Numbered from the stretch's first letter, positions 7,386 through 14,343 are shown. The stretch is 15,143 bases of DNA from Phycisphaeraceae bacterium (GCA_009827205.1 WUAK01000033.1:1-15143), one strand, 5' to 3'. A program made the numbers and translations. Notes: generated from the sequence alone by a model not told the origin.

Positions 7386-7901
7386 TTACTCGTAGCGTTC
7401 CCCGTCGAGTTCGATCCAGCCACCCTCGCGCCATTCTTTGGGGTCGTGGTGTGTCCAGTGCAGCACGCCGCCCTTGTCGTTCCATTCGTACTGCCCGTGC
7501 ACGATGATCGTGTCGCCCTCGTCGGCGGGCACGCGCGGGGCAAGGTCGATGTTGTGCGCGACAAGCACCGTGCCGCCAGTCTCGAGGGCGAGCAGCAGCC
7601 TTTGGTGGCGCGATCCGTCGTTGTCGTCCGGGAGCAGCTTCACGAGCTCAGCTTCGAGTGTCACCATCTCGCCGGAGATCTGGTTGTCGATCAGATGTCG
7701 GATCGCGTCTTCGCTGACACGGGTTGGAGCGGTGCTCTCGGGTTGTCTCGTTGATGGAGCTGGCGTTGTGACAGCGGTGGGCGATGTGCTATCCGATTCT
7801 GAGCCAACCAGATCGATGTCCAGAAGCAACTGGGCAGCGACGAGCGCAACGACCAAGAGCAGTCCGCCGGCGGAGAGTTGTGCTTTCTGGGCTTTCTTCA
7901 T
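7386..7901 (-). CDS. Membrane-anchored DUF3465 protein upstream of uvrB
   Basis: The 171-residue product starts at ATG 7901 with KKAQKAQ followed by one hydrophobic helix (about 12-30), an uncleaved signal anchor or signal peptide. A Ser/Thr/Pro-rich linker (about 34-62) leads to a globular domain (65-171). The domain contains HGQYEWNDKGG (135-145), LHWTHHDP (147-154) and a GGWIEL...RYE end, which I recognise as the DUF3465 signature. DUF3465 proteins are small secreted or anchored proteins of unknown function; the strand pattern (VTLEAELVKLL, HQRLLLAL, TVLVAHNID, DTIIVHGQY) would fit an OB-like barrel, which is my inference. The frame stays open upstream to 8138, but translation from there would cross the divergent promoter region, so the shorter start is preferred. 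The stop is 3 nt from the uvrB start, which implies coupling. Confidence 0.78.
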   Translation of the reverse strand: MKKAQKAQLSAGGLLLVVALVAAQLLLDIDLVGSESDSTSPTAVTTPAPSTRQPESTAPTRVSEDAIRHLIDNQISGEMVTLEAELVKLLPDDNDGSRHQRLLLALETGGTVLVAHNIDLAPRVPADEGDTIIVHGQYEWNDKGGVLHWTHHDPKEWREGGWIELDGERYE

Positions 7902-7944
7902 TGGCTCATTCGTCCGTACTATGTTAGGTTGCGGGCGTGCCCTG

Positions 7945-7966
7945 ATCATGCATGGCACGGCATGAT
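7945..7966. repeat. Inverted repeat ATCATGC-N8-GCATGAT in the divergent intergenic region
   Basis: The 7-bp arms (7945-7951 and 7960-7966) are perfect complements around an 8-bp spacer. It sits 44 nt upstream of the DUF3465-uvrB start and 38 nt from the 24-bp palindrome that serves the opposite strand. It could be an operator for the minus-strand operon or a small hairpin. A chance 7-bp repeat of this kind is not rare, so support is limited. Confidence 0.4.
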
Positions 7967-7991
7967 TGTGGCAGAAAGTGGCGAAAGAAGG

Positions 7992-8020
7992 TTGAGAAAT
8001 AGAATATGTGACCATATAGT
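7992..8020 (+). promoter_or_regulatory. Sigma70-like promoter of the SRPBCC-DinB-ArsR operon
   Basis: TTGAGA (7992-7997; five of six match TTGACA) and TATAGT (8015-8020; five of six match TATAAT) are separated by 17 bp. The predicted transcription start near 8027 leaves a leader of about 29 nt containing AGGAG at 8045-8049, 6 nt before the ATG at 8056. The -10 hexamer lies inside the 24-bp palindrome, so a protein bound there would block polymerase. Confidence 0.75.
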
Positions 8021-8027
8021 CACATAT
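8004..8027. promoter_or_regulatory. Near-perfect 24-bp palindromic operator over the -10 box
   Basis: The arms ATATGTGAC (8004-8012) and GTCACATAT (8019-8027) are exact reverse complements around CATATA. Counting the spacer, 11 of 12 symmetric pairs match. An AT-ending dyad with a GTNAC-type core is the kind of site bound by dimeric ArsR winged-helix repressors of the ArsR/SRPBCC type. The operon it controls encodes such a protein (9019-9810). The TGTGA...TCACA core also resembles a CRP site but has an 8-bp and not a 6-bp spacing. Confidence 0.75.
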
Positions 8028-8055
8028 CTGGCCGATGTGGCCGTAGGAGAACCTG

Positions 8056-8490
8056 ATGGCACTCGATTTCGACTGCAACCTTGAGATCACGATCGGAGCC
8101 ACGCCCAACGCTGTGCAGCGTGCGGTTCTCGAGGACATTGGTCAATGGATGGTGAGCCCCCAGAGCAACGAACCCATGAGCCTCAGGATCGAGCCTCACG
8201 TTGGCGGGCGAGTTTTTCGCGATCTCGGCGAGGGGCAGGGCCACCTCTGGGCGCACATCAGTGTTCTCAAGCCCGGCCTCATCGAGATGGTCGGTCCATT
8301 TGCAAATATCGAACCGAGTTACAGCCTGATCCGCTTCCGGTTCCAAGAGTCGGGCACAAACGAAACCAAGCTGGAGTTCACTCACCAAGCTACCGGCTCT
8401 ATCTCGAACGAGATGGGGCAGAACGCAGAGATGGGATGGCGCCAGGTACTCGAGAAAGGACTGAAAGAACATGTCGAACGCAGCAACTGA
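8056..8490 (+). CDS. SRPBCC (START-like, AHSA1-type) small-molecule-binding protein
   Basis: The 144-residue product opens with a beta strand (LEITIGATPNAVQRAV), the usual first strand and helix of SRPBCC folds where 'A.p..V...' leads into the helix. It continues with strands such as RVFRDLGEGQGHLWAHISV and TKLEFTHQATG, and ends in the long C-terminal helix GWRQVLEKGLKEHVE (127-141), the AHSA1 'GW...L..L' hallmark. The fold forms a deep hydrophobic ligand cavity in the cytoplasm; the ligand is unknown. The start is strongly supported by AGGAG 6 nt upstream. It is the first gene after the palindromic promoter and overlaps the DinB gene by 20 nt, which implies coupled translation. Confidence 0.85.
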   Translation: MALDFDCNLEITIGATPNAVQRAVLEDIGQWMVSPQSNEPMSLRIEPHVGGRVFRDLGEGQGHLWAHISVLKPGLIEMVGPFANIEPSYSLIRFRFQESGTNETKLEFTHQATGSISNEMGQNAEMGWRQVLEKGLKEHVERSN

Positions 8491-8980
8491 AACAGATCTC
8501 CGCAAGGTCACGCTCGATTCGCTCCGCTTCGGGCGCGGCTTCGTCCACATGATGCTCGAGAAGACGCCCGATGACGCTTACATCACGCAGGCGTACAAGG
8601 ACGCCAACCACGCCGCGTGGGTGGTGGGGCACCTCGCCTCGACCGACGACTACTTCCTCAAGGCACTCGCCGGAGACGCGGGCGGTCTTCCCGAGTCGTG
8701 GGAGGGTCTCTTCGGCATGAACTCGAAGCCCCTGACGGATGCTGGCGCGTACCCCTCTCGCAAGGAACTCGAAGCAGCGATGAACGAGCGTCGAGAGAAA
8801 CTCGAGGCCTGGCTCGGTTCGATGTCGGACGAGGAACTGATGCGTCCGATCGAGGGGGATCTCGCGCAGTTCGCGAGCACCTATGCGCAGCTCGGCGCTT
8901 CGCTCTCGTTCCACGATGGCTTTCATGCGGCACAAGTCAGCGCCTCGCGTCGCGTGCACGGATTGCCTCCGCTTTTCTAA
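8471..8980 (+). CDS. DinB-family (DinB/YfiT-like) putative metal-dependent protein
   Basis: The 169-residue, largely helical product has the DinB four-helix-bundle histidines. NHAAWVVGHL supplies H47 and H54, and SFHDGFHAAQ near the end supplies H148 and H152; H54, H148 and H152 fit the usual three-histidine metal site. Members include thiol-dependent S-transferases that use bacillithiol or mycothiol, and many uncharacterised proteins, so a transferase or detoxification role is possible but not shown. The ATG overlaps the SRPBCC gene by 20 nt, and AAAGGA (8455-8460) lies 10 nt upstream. 38 nt separate it from the ArsR-SRPBCC gene. The name refers to the fold family and not to DNA polymerase IV. 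Confidence 0.85.
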   Translation: MSNAATETDLRKVTLDSLRFGRGFVHMMLEKTPDDAYITQAYKDANHAAWVVGHLASTDDYFLKALAGDAGGLPESWEGLFGMNSKPLTDAGAYPSRKELEAAMNERREKLEAWLGSMSDEELMRPIEGDLAQFASTYAQLGASLSFHDGFHAAQVSASRRVHGLPPLF

Positions 8981-9018
8981 ACAGGCCGATCGGATCGGTC
9001 ATTGAGTCTGTCTGAATC

Positions 9019-9810
9019 ATGGATGATGCACAGTCCAACCCGTTGGATCAGGTGTGGCGCGCGCTCGCAGACCCCACGCGGCGTGACCTACTCGACCAAC
9101 TCCGTGCAGGCCCGAAGACAACGGGCCAGCTCGTCGAAGCCGTCCCGGAACTCTCTCGCTTCGGTGTGATGAAGCATCTGGGTGTGCTCGAAGACGCGGG
9201 GCTGCTCACGGTTTCGCGCCGGGGCAGGCAGCGGTTCAACCATCTGAACGCCGTGCCGCTCAGGCAGATCTATGAGCGGTGGGTCAGCAAATACGAAGAC
9301 ACATGGGCGGGATCGCTGATCTCACTGAAGCGACTCGCCGAGCAAAGGGAACAACCCATGTCAGCAAAAATCTCAGACCAGCCCGCACGCATCGCGATCG
9401 TGAAAACCCAGATCGATATCAGAGCCAGCAAGGCAACCGTGTTCGACGCCTGGTTCGAGGACACACACAGTTGGTTCTTCGAGAAAGAGGGGGACCAGGA
9501 AGCCAGACCCACGCGCTGCGAGCGTGAGCTGGGCGGTCATTTCTACATGGAACTCCCGGACGGTGGTTTCAACGCGCTCGCGCAGATCACGATGATCAAA
9601 CCAAACAAGTCCATACGCATGCGAGGCGACTGCACCATGCCCTCGGCCATGATCATCAACATGACCATCACGTTCGAAGAAGACAACGGTGTCACCACAG
9701 TCAAGGTCGACCACCGAATGTCGGGCGAGTTCGAGGACGACCTGCCAGATGGCTTCGAAGAAGGCTGGCAGGACGGCCTCCAGAAGCTCAAGAAGCTCAT
9801 CGAGTCCTGA
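9019..9810 (+). CDS. ArsR-type HTH fused to an SRPBCC (AHSA1) domain, likely one-component regulator
   Basis: Residues 1-95 form an ArsR winged helix: VWRALADPTRRDLLDQL (helices 1-2), the recognition region ELSRFGVMKHLGVLEDAGLL (44-63), and the wing VSRRGRQRFNHLN (65-77). The metal-binding ELCVCDL-type motif of arsenic or zinc sensors is absent. Residues about 124-262 form an SRPBCC domain (TVFDAWFEDTHSWF, RCERELGGHFYM, then strands and the C-terminal helix FEEGWQDGLQKLKKLIE). The two units are normally encoded by adjacent genes; here they are one 263-residue chain. I infer that the SRPBCC pocket binds an effector and controls DNA binding, with the palindrome at 8004-8027 as the likely target. 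The gene ATG has no clear Shine-Dalgarno sequence, whereas an internal ATG at the domain junction does. Confidence 0.88.
   Translation: MDDAQSNPLDQVWRALADPTRRDLLDQLRAGPKTTGQLVEAVPELSRFGVMKHLGVLEDAGLLTVSRRGRQRFNHLNAVPLRQIYERWVSKYEDTWAGSLISLKRLAEQREQPMSAKISDQPARIAIVKTQIDIRASKATVFDAWFEDTHSWFFEKEGDQEARPTRCERELGGHFYMELPDGGFNALAQITMIKPNKSIRMRGDCTMPSAMIINMTITFEEDNGVTTVKVDHRMSGEFEDDLPDGFEEGWQDGLQKLKKLIES
9345..9360 (+). promoter_or_regulatory. Internal ribosome binding site and ATG at the ArsR/SRPBCC junction
   Basis: AAGGGA (9345-9350) lies 7 nt before an in-frame ATG (9358-9360, codon 114) exactly where the ArsR half ends and the SRPBCC half begins (MSAKISDQ...). It could produce a separate 150-residue SRPBCC protein. 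It may also be a relic of two adjacent genes that fused. Confidence 0.45.
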
Positions 9811-9828
9811 GTTCAGCGATTGCGTTAC

Positions 9829-9842
9829 CATGCGATCGCATG
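9829..9842. repeat. Perfect 14-bp palindrome ending on a start codon
   Basis: CATGCGATCGCATG reads the same on both strands and contains GCGATCGC. Its last three bases are the ATG of the membrane-protein gene at 9840, so pairing in the mRNA or protein binding on DNA could affect that gene's expression. GCGATCGC is a frequent octamer in some genomes, so chance is possible. Confidence 0.5.
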
Positions 9843-10430
9843 AAGGTAAAGAAACTCACGGTGGTGGCGGTGATCATGATCGTGCTCGGGCTGATCGTGA
9901 TCGTCGCTTCGGGCGGCGGTATGTGGTGGTCCTGGACCAACATCATGGCCGCCGGTCACGGCGTGACCGTGCCAGCAGCAATCGATCTCGATGTCGACCC
10001 ATCTCGCGAGCACGCAGTGTGGCGAGAACTGTCAGGTTCGCATATCACCGAGAACAGACCCTTGCTCGGTCCGCCGGATGATCTCGTCGTCATCATCAAA
10101 AATCGAAGAACAGGTGAGACGATCGAAACACGCGAACTCGAGTGGAGGGTGCGTCAGAGCGTCATGCCCGGCTTCGAGAAAAACAGACGCGCACTGCTTG
10201 CTTTTGACCCGCCCGAGCACGGTGAGATTGCGCTCTCGGTATCTGGCTCATTCGAGCACGATCAGGTCTACCGCGTTGCGCCGAGTATCCGAACGTGGGT
10301 TGCCACCGTGTTGCCTGCCACCCAGTATGGTGCCGGCGCAGGTCTTCTACTGATATTTCTAGGTGTCGCGGTGCTGATCGGTAAAGCACTCAAGCACGAA
10401 CGGAGAGCGCTGCAGAGTCTGGAAGGCTGA
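9840..10430 (+). CDS. Uncharacterised membrane protein with two transmembrane helices
   Basis: The 196-residue product is not recognised. KVKK precedes a first helix (about 6-26, rich in V/I/L). A polar domain of about 135 residues follows (roughly 28-160), with beta-type segments such as DLVVIIKNR and GEIALSVSGSF. The second helix (about 163-182, GAGAGLLLIFLGVAVLIG) leads to a short basic tail (KHERRALQ). Positive charges at both ends suggest that both termini are cytoplasmic and the middle domain is outside. It starts 29 nt after the ArsR-SRPBCC stop, so it may be the last gene of that operon. It lacks a Shine-Dalgarno sequence and begins inside a palindrome, so separate control is also possible. 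It converges on the permease gene with 16 nt between stops and no obvious terminator hairpin. Confidence 0.65.
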   Translation: MKVKKLTVVAVIMIVLGLIVIVASGGGMWWSWTNIMAAGHGVTVPAAIDLDVDPSREHAVWRELSGSHITENRPLLGPPDDLVVIIKNRRTGETIETRELEWRVRQSVMPGFEKNRRALLAFDPPEHGEIALSVSGSFEHDQVYRVAPSIRTWVATVLPATQYGAGAGLLLIFLGVAVLIGKALKHERRALQSLEG

Positions 10431-10446
10431 GCTCTGTTTCGCTGCT

Positions 10447-13206
10447 TCAGCCCTTGGATTGGAGTAGGACTCTCGGGCTTGTTTTCATGATGAAGTAGCC
10501 GGCAGGCAACGCGGCTCCGATCGTGATGACTATTACCAGCATCCAGCCGAGCCCCGTGCCGAGAACCGGGAAGTGAGCCTTCATCTCGAGTCCGATGATG
10601 AGCGCGTTCATGCGCCGACCCGCCCAGGCGCCCTGGAACCCGAGGGCCGAGCCCAGAACGCACGCAGCGAACGCGATCACAAGTGCTTCGCCGATCACCA
10701 TTCTCAGCAGGAGCCCCTTTTGAGCGCCGACGCTGCGCAAGACTCCGAGTTCGAAACGCCTCGCCTCGATCCCAGCGGCGATGAGATTCGCAACCCCGAA
10801 GCACGCGACGATCATCGCGCAGATGCCCACGATCGTTGAGGCACCGATCGCACCGCCCAGTACATACTTGAGCTGCTGTTTGATCGCGCGTCCGCTGCCG
10901 GCATCGAGCATTCCGTAGGGGAACATTTCCTCGCGAATGATCTGGACCGCTTCGGCGTCATCGAAATCCTGGTCGATCTCGATCTGGATCAGGCTGATCG
11001 AGTCCTTCCCGAAACGATCGATCATGTCTTGTCTTGTTCCGAAGACTGCGTGCAGCGCCTGCTGCGCGTACTCCTCCCCGATGTTGAAGAACTTGCTGAC
11101 GATCTCGAGCCCCGGGCTGGTCACGACCGCGACGATCTCGAACTCGTGTTGGGTCTCGTTCTCGGTGCACACGAACGTGTCGCCCACCCCGAGCCCCTTG
11201 GCCGTCTGGAACTCGCGGGCGACCATGATCGCGCCGCCCTCGAGAAGCCTGCGTTTGGCGGTCTCCTCGTCGCCCTCGATGAACTGAAGCTCAGCGAGAT
11301 CGAAGAAGATCTCTGGCTCGAACCCAACAAACGTGGACGTGTACGTTGTCATCCCCTCGATACCGAACGAGTCAGTCTTCACGGGGTGCAGCGTGATCGC
11401 GCACGTGCCGGTGACAAAGGGCAGTTCATTGAGCGTTTGCTGCGCCTCGGGAGAGAGCGCTAGCCCGCTGACGAACGCGTCTGGGAACTTGAGATTGCCC
11501 AGCCAATCGCGCATGACCGAGCCGCCCTGAGTCCAGATCGAGATCATGAGCGCAAGCCCGCCCATCATCGCGCCGGCGGTGAACCCGAAGCGGTAGGGTG
11601 TCTGCGCGATCGTGCGTTCGAGCATCCTGGGTGGCAGCCCAAGAAGCCTGGTTAGCACAGGACCGAGGAGCCTGGAACCGATGACCACGAATGGCACACC
11701 GAGCAGGAAGTACCCGATGAACATCGCGGGGAGCCCGAGGATGATGTACGCGTAGAACGCGACATCGCCGTCGGTCGGCAGCGCGACGGTTGCGATCTGG
11801 ATGAGCACGCCCACAAGACCGGCAACACCCACGAGCACGATCGACTTCGTGCGCACGGCAGTGGCTCTGGGGCTCAGTGCCCGCAGGGGGCTCACGCTTG
11901 ATGCCTTCCACGCGGGCCAGAGCGCTCCGATGAGCCCCGCGAGAATCGCGCCAGTTCCAGCAAGTAGAACCGGCCACCACGTGAGGACAATCCCAGAGCG
12001 CAGCTGGTCGCGCAGTATGTACATGAGCAGCGCACACATCGCGATCCCGACAGGCGTGCCGAGCACAGCGCCGATGCCGCCGATGATCAGGCCGCTCAGG
12101 ATCTGGCTCTTGGCGAGTTGGTTCCGGTGACCCCCGATGCAGCGCAGGACCGCCAGCTCGCGCTGGCGCTCGGCGACATCGACCGTCAGCCCGGTCATGA
12201 TGATGAACGACGCCGACAGGAAGGAGATCGCGGACGCAAGGATCATCCCGATGCGGCTCGACCGCATGTTCTTGTTGAGGTTGGACGTGATCTTCGCGGT
12301 CGTCTGAATGATCGCCCGGCTCGCGGCGTCCTCTGACAGCGCCGCCTTGCGCTCGGCGACGAACTGATCGGCGTCCACACCCTCTGCAAGCAGGATCTCG
12401 ACCGCGCTTACTCGACCGGGCTCGCCCACGAGATCTGCGAGTGCTTCACGGGTCATATACGCCTGGGGTCTGCCCCCAAGCGGCGGGGGCTCGACGATCC
12501 CGACGACTGTCAGCACCTTGGTTCGCTGACGGATCAGACCCGAGACCTGCTCGATCGTATCGCCGACCTCGATTTCAACCTGTTCGTTGTGGAGATCTGC
12601 CTCGGCTTTGGGGACGTTGGGCGCATCCAGCTTCTCGTTTTTCGAGAGCAGGATGTTCTGCATCGCGATCGCGCCGCCCATCGCGCCCGAGTCGCCCTCG
12701 CGTCCGGCCAGACGATCTGCGAGTAGCGTGTCGATCGCGATTTCGTTCGCAGTTACTGGAAGCCTGCCTTTGACAATCGGGAGAGGTCTGATCCGCTCCA
12801 CGGCTTCCACTTCGAACCCGTTGCCCATCGCGTTGATCTTCGTCTGCGTACGCACGAGCTCGTACGTGTCCGGGTCTTCACCGAGTGGTCGGTAGAGATC
12901 GACATTGGCGCGGAGCGAGAGCGGCGTTTCAGTTCGTCCCGCGACTATCTCGACGCCAGGCCAGGTGCCGGCCTCATCGATCCACGCCTCGCTGATCGAC
13001 TGCCCGGTGCCTCGCGGCTTGATCACAACGTCCGACTGACCGATCGTCGTGGCGATCCGCTGCACGAGCGATCCCTGGATCGACGTCATCGCGGTCGCCA
13101 CGGCTGCGATGAGCAGCGACGACAATGCCACGGCGAGGACGAGCAGCGAAGTCCGCCTACGCCTGGCCTGTAAGCTCCGAATAGCGAGCCGCGACGCCGA
13201 GCCCAT
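10447..13206 (-). CDS. FtsX/MacB-type ABC transporter permease, ten-helix form
   Basis: The 919-residue protein has the duplicated FtsX architecture. Helix 1 (about 20-40, after RRRR) is followed by a large extracytoplasmic domain (about 45-315), helices 2-4 (318-339, 370-397, 409-431), three middle helices (456-476, 484-512, 540-560), a second large outer domain (about 565-780) and helices 8-10 (782-812, 834-861, 881-907). Two coupling segments that should touch the ATPase are visible: RQRELAVLRCIGGHRNQL and RRFELGVLRSVGAQKG. Such permeases couple ATP hydrolysis to outer-domain motions that move lipoproteins, peptides or lipids, or activate envelope enzymes; the substrate is unknown. The start is placed at 13206 because GGAGG lies 6 nt upstream. 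This gives a 50-nt overlap with the ATPase gene and points to a dedicated pair. Confidence 0.93.
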   Translation of the reverse strand: MGSASRLAIRSLQARRRRTSLLVLAVALSSLLIAAVATAMTSIQGSLVQRIATTIGQSDVVIKPRGTGQSISEAWIDEAGTWPGVEIVAGRTETPLSLRANVDLYRPLGEDPDTYELVRTQTKINAMGNGFEVEAVERIRPLPIVKGRLPVTANEIAIDTLLADRLAGREGDSGAMGGAIAMQNILLSKNEKLDAPNVPKAEADLHNEQVEIEVGDTIEQVSGLIRQRTKVLTVVGIVEPPPLGGRPQAYMTREALADLVGEPGRVSAVEILLAEGVDADQFVAERKAALSEDAASRAIIQTTAKITSNLNKNMRSSRIGMILASAISFLSASFIIMTGLTVDVAERQRELAVLRCIGGHRNQLAKSQILSGLIIGGIGAVLGTPVGIAMCALLMYILRDQLRSGIVLTWWPVLLAGTGAILAGLIGALWPAWKASSVSPLRALSPRATAVRTKSIVLVGVAGLVGVLIQIATVALPTDGDVAFYAYIILGLPAMFIGYFLLGVPFVVIGSRLLGPVLTRLLGLPPRMLERTIAQTPYRFGFTAGAMMGGLALMISIWTQGGSVMRDWLGNLKFPDAFVSGLALSPEAQQTLNELPFVTGTCAITLHPVKTDSFGIEGMTTYTSTFVGFEPEIFFDLAELQFIEGDEETAKRRLLEGGAIMVAREFQTAKGLGVGDTFVCTENETQHEFEIVAVVTSPGLEIVSKFFNIGEEYAQQALHAVFGTRQDMIDRFGKDSISLIQIEIDQDFDDAEAVQIIREEMFPYGMLDAGSGRAIKQQLKYVLGGAIGASTIVGICAMIVACFGVANLIAAGIEARRFELGVLRSVGAQKGLLLRMVIGEALVIAFAACVLGSALGFQGAWAGRRMNALIIGLEMKAHFPVLGTGLGWMLVIVITIGAALPAGYFIMKTSPRVLLQSKG

Positions 13207-13891
13207 CGGCACCCTCCACATCGAATTCACCCGTGACACGTCCGTCGGCGAGCACGAACACCTTCTGGCAGTGAGCCGCGGCGGTCGCCTCGTGTGTCAC
13301 CATCACGACTGTTGTCTCTTCTTCACGCGAGATCTCACCGAGCAGCGACCACAGTTTCTCCGCCGATCCTGAATCGAGATTCCCCGTCGGCTCATCTGCA
13401 AACAGAACCGGTGGTTTGAATAGCAGCGAGCGAGCGATGGCGACCCGCTGTTGCTCGCCGCCCGAGAGCGCCTGCGGCAGGTGGTCCATCCGGTCGGGAA
13501 GGCCCAGCCGATCGAGGAGTTCTTCCGCTCTCTTGAGCAGTTCGCCAGAATCTCTTCCCTGCAGATCGCCCGGCAGCGTCACATTCTCGAGAGCCGTCAG
13601 CGTTGAGATCAGATTGAACTGCTGGAAGACGATTCCGATTTCATTCCCGCGAAACTCGGTTGCTTCTCGTTCGCCAAGCTTGTGGATCGGTTTGCCGGCG
13701 ATCTCGATCTCGCCCTCGTCCGGTCGGTCCAGTGCGCACAGCAGGTGGAGCAGTGTGCTCTTGCCAGAGCCCGATCTGCCCATGATGGCATAGAAGCCCG
13801 GATCAGCGATGGTCAGATCAACGCCCCGAAGCGCCTGTACAGCCCGATCTCCAAGGTCGTACGACTTGGTCACCCCGGCGCAGCGGATCAT
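13157..13891 (-). CDS. MacB/LolD-type ABC transporter ATP-binding protein
   Basis: The 244-residue ATPase has Walker A GRSGSGKST (38-46), Q-loop VFQQFNLI (88-95), signature LSGGEQQRV (142-150), Walker B VLFADEPTGNLD (162-173) and H-loop VMVTH (196-200). The GNLDS ending of Walker B and the TALENVTLP segment are characteristic of the MacB/LolD/FtsE group, which energises FtsX-type permeases. It overlaps the permease gene downstream and should form its cytoplasmic motor. There is no clear Shine-Dalgarno sequence before ATG 13891. The gene follows gcvH by 40 nt on the same strand and may be co-transcribed, although no functional link to glycine cleavage is known. Confidence 0.95.
   Translation of the reverse strand: MIRCAGVTKSYDLGDRAVQALRGVDLTIADPGFYAIMGRSGSGKSTLLHLLCALDRPDEGEIEIAGKPIHKLGEREATEFRGNEIGIVFQQFNLISTLTALENVTLPGDLQGRDSGELLKRAEELLDRLGLPDRMDHLPQALSGGEQQRVAIARSLLFKPPVLFADEPTGNLDSGSAEKLWSLLGEISREEETTVVMVTHEATAAAHCQKVFVLADGRVTGEFDVEGADGLGVAARYSELTGQA
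13204..13217 (-). promoter_or_regulatory. Ribosome binding site that decides the permease start
   Basis: On the minus strand GGAGG (13217-13213) stands 6 nt before ATG 13206-13204, inside the 3' end of the ATPase gene. The other in-frame starts, GTG 13239, GTG 13230 and ATG 13221, lack such a site. Confidence 0.7.
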
Positions 13892-13931
13892 GCCGGTTGT
13901 TCTTGGTTGCGCCGGGTTGGTTTCACGCGTC

Positions 13932-14312
13932 TCAGCTCGGGTTCTTCTCGTCGTATGTACCAGCGTCCATCAGCCCTTCGAGTTCGTCGGGGTTGGACGG
14001 GCGGATTTTCACGAGCCAGCCCTCGCCGAATGGGTCGGTGTTGAGCACGCTCGGGTCGTCTGCGAGGGCGCCGTTGACCTGTACGATCTCGCCCGAGACA
14101 CCCGAGTAGATATCGCTTGATGTTTTGACCGATTCGACCTCGCCGATCTCGCCGCCGGCTTCGACTGTTGTGCCCTCGCCCTGCATCTCGGCAAACGTGA
14201 TATCTGTCAGCTGATCGACGGCGAACTGAGTCAGGCCCACGACGACAAGGTCGCCATCCTGCATGTGCCACTCGTGGGTCTCGGCGTAGCGTCGGTCGGC
14301 TGGAACTGCCAT
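13932..14312 (-). CDS. gcvH: Glycine cleavage system H protein
   Basis: The 126-residue product is the usual length for GcvH, the lipoyl-carrying shuttle of the glycine cleavage complex, which passes the aminomethyl group between P, T and L proteins in the cytoplasm. The N-terminal YAETHEWH, the GLTQFAVDQLTDITFAE region (26-42), the lipoylation site ESVKTSSDIYSG with K63, and the FGEGWLVKI segment (95-103) all match the family. GGAG (minus strand, 14324-14321) lies 8 nt before the ATG. gcvT and gcvP are not in the window, and no glycine-riboswitch motif is seen in the 166-nt leader region. The short acidic tail after EGLMDAGTY is ordinary. Confidence 0.97.
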   Translation of the reverse strand: MAVPADRRYAETHEWHMQDGDLVVVGLTQFAVDQLTDITFAEMQGEGTTVEAGGEIGEVESVKTSSDIYSGVSGEIVQVNGALADDPSVLNTDPFGEGWLVKIRPSNPDELEGLMDAGTYDEKNPS

Positions 14313-14343
14313 GGGTCTTGCTCCGTGTCTGTGAAGGCCGAAT

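Noticed and set aside
8004..8027. CRP/FNR-type binding site
   Set aside because: The TGTGA and TCACA half-sites are 8 bp apart and not 6. The dyad covers the -10 box, which fits a repressor better, and an ArsR-type gene lies in the operon.
7902..8138. Longer N-terminus for the DUF3465 protein (start at 8138)
   Set aside because: It would place the signal anchor about 80 residues into the protein and would run through both inverted repeats, the divergent promoter and the start of the SRPBCC gene.
10431..10446. Bidirectional terminator between the convergent membrane-protein and permease genes
   Set aside because: The 16-nt gap has no GC-rich stem and no T-run.
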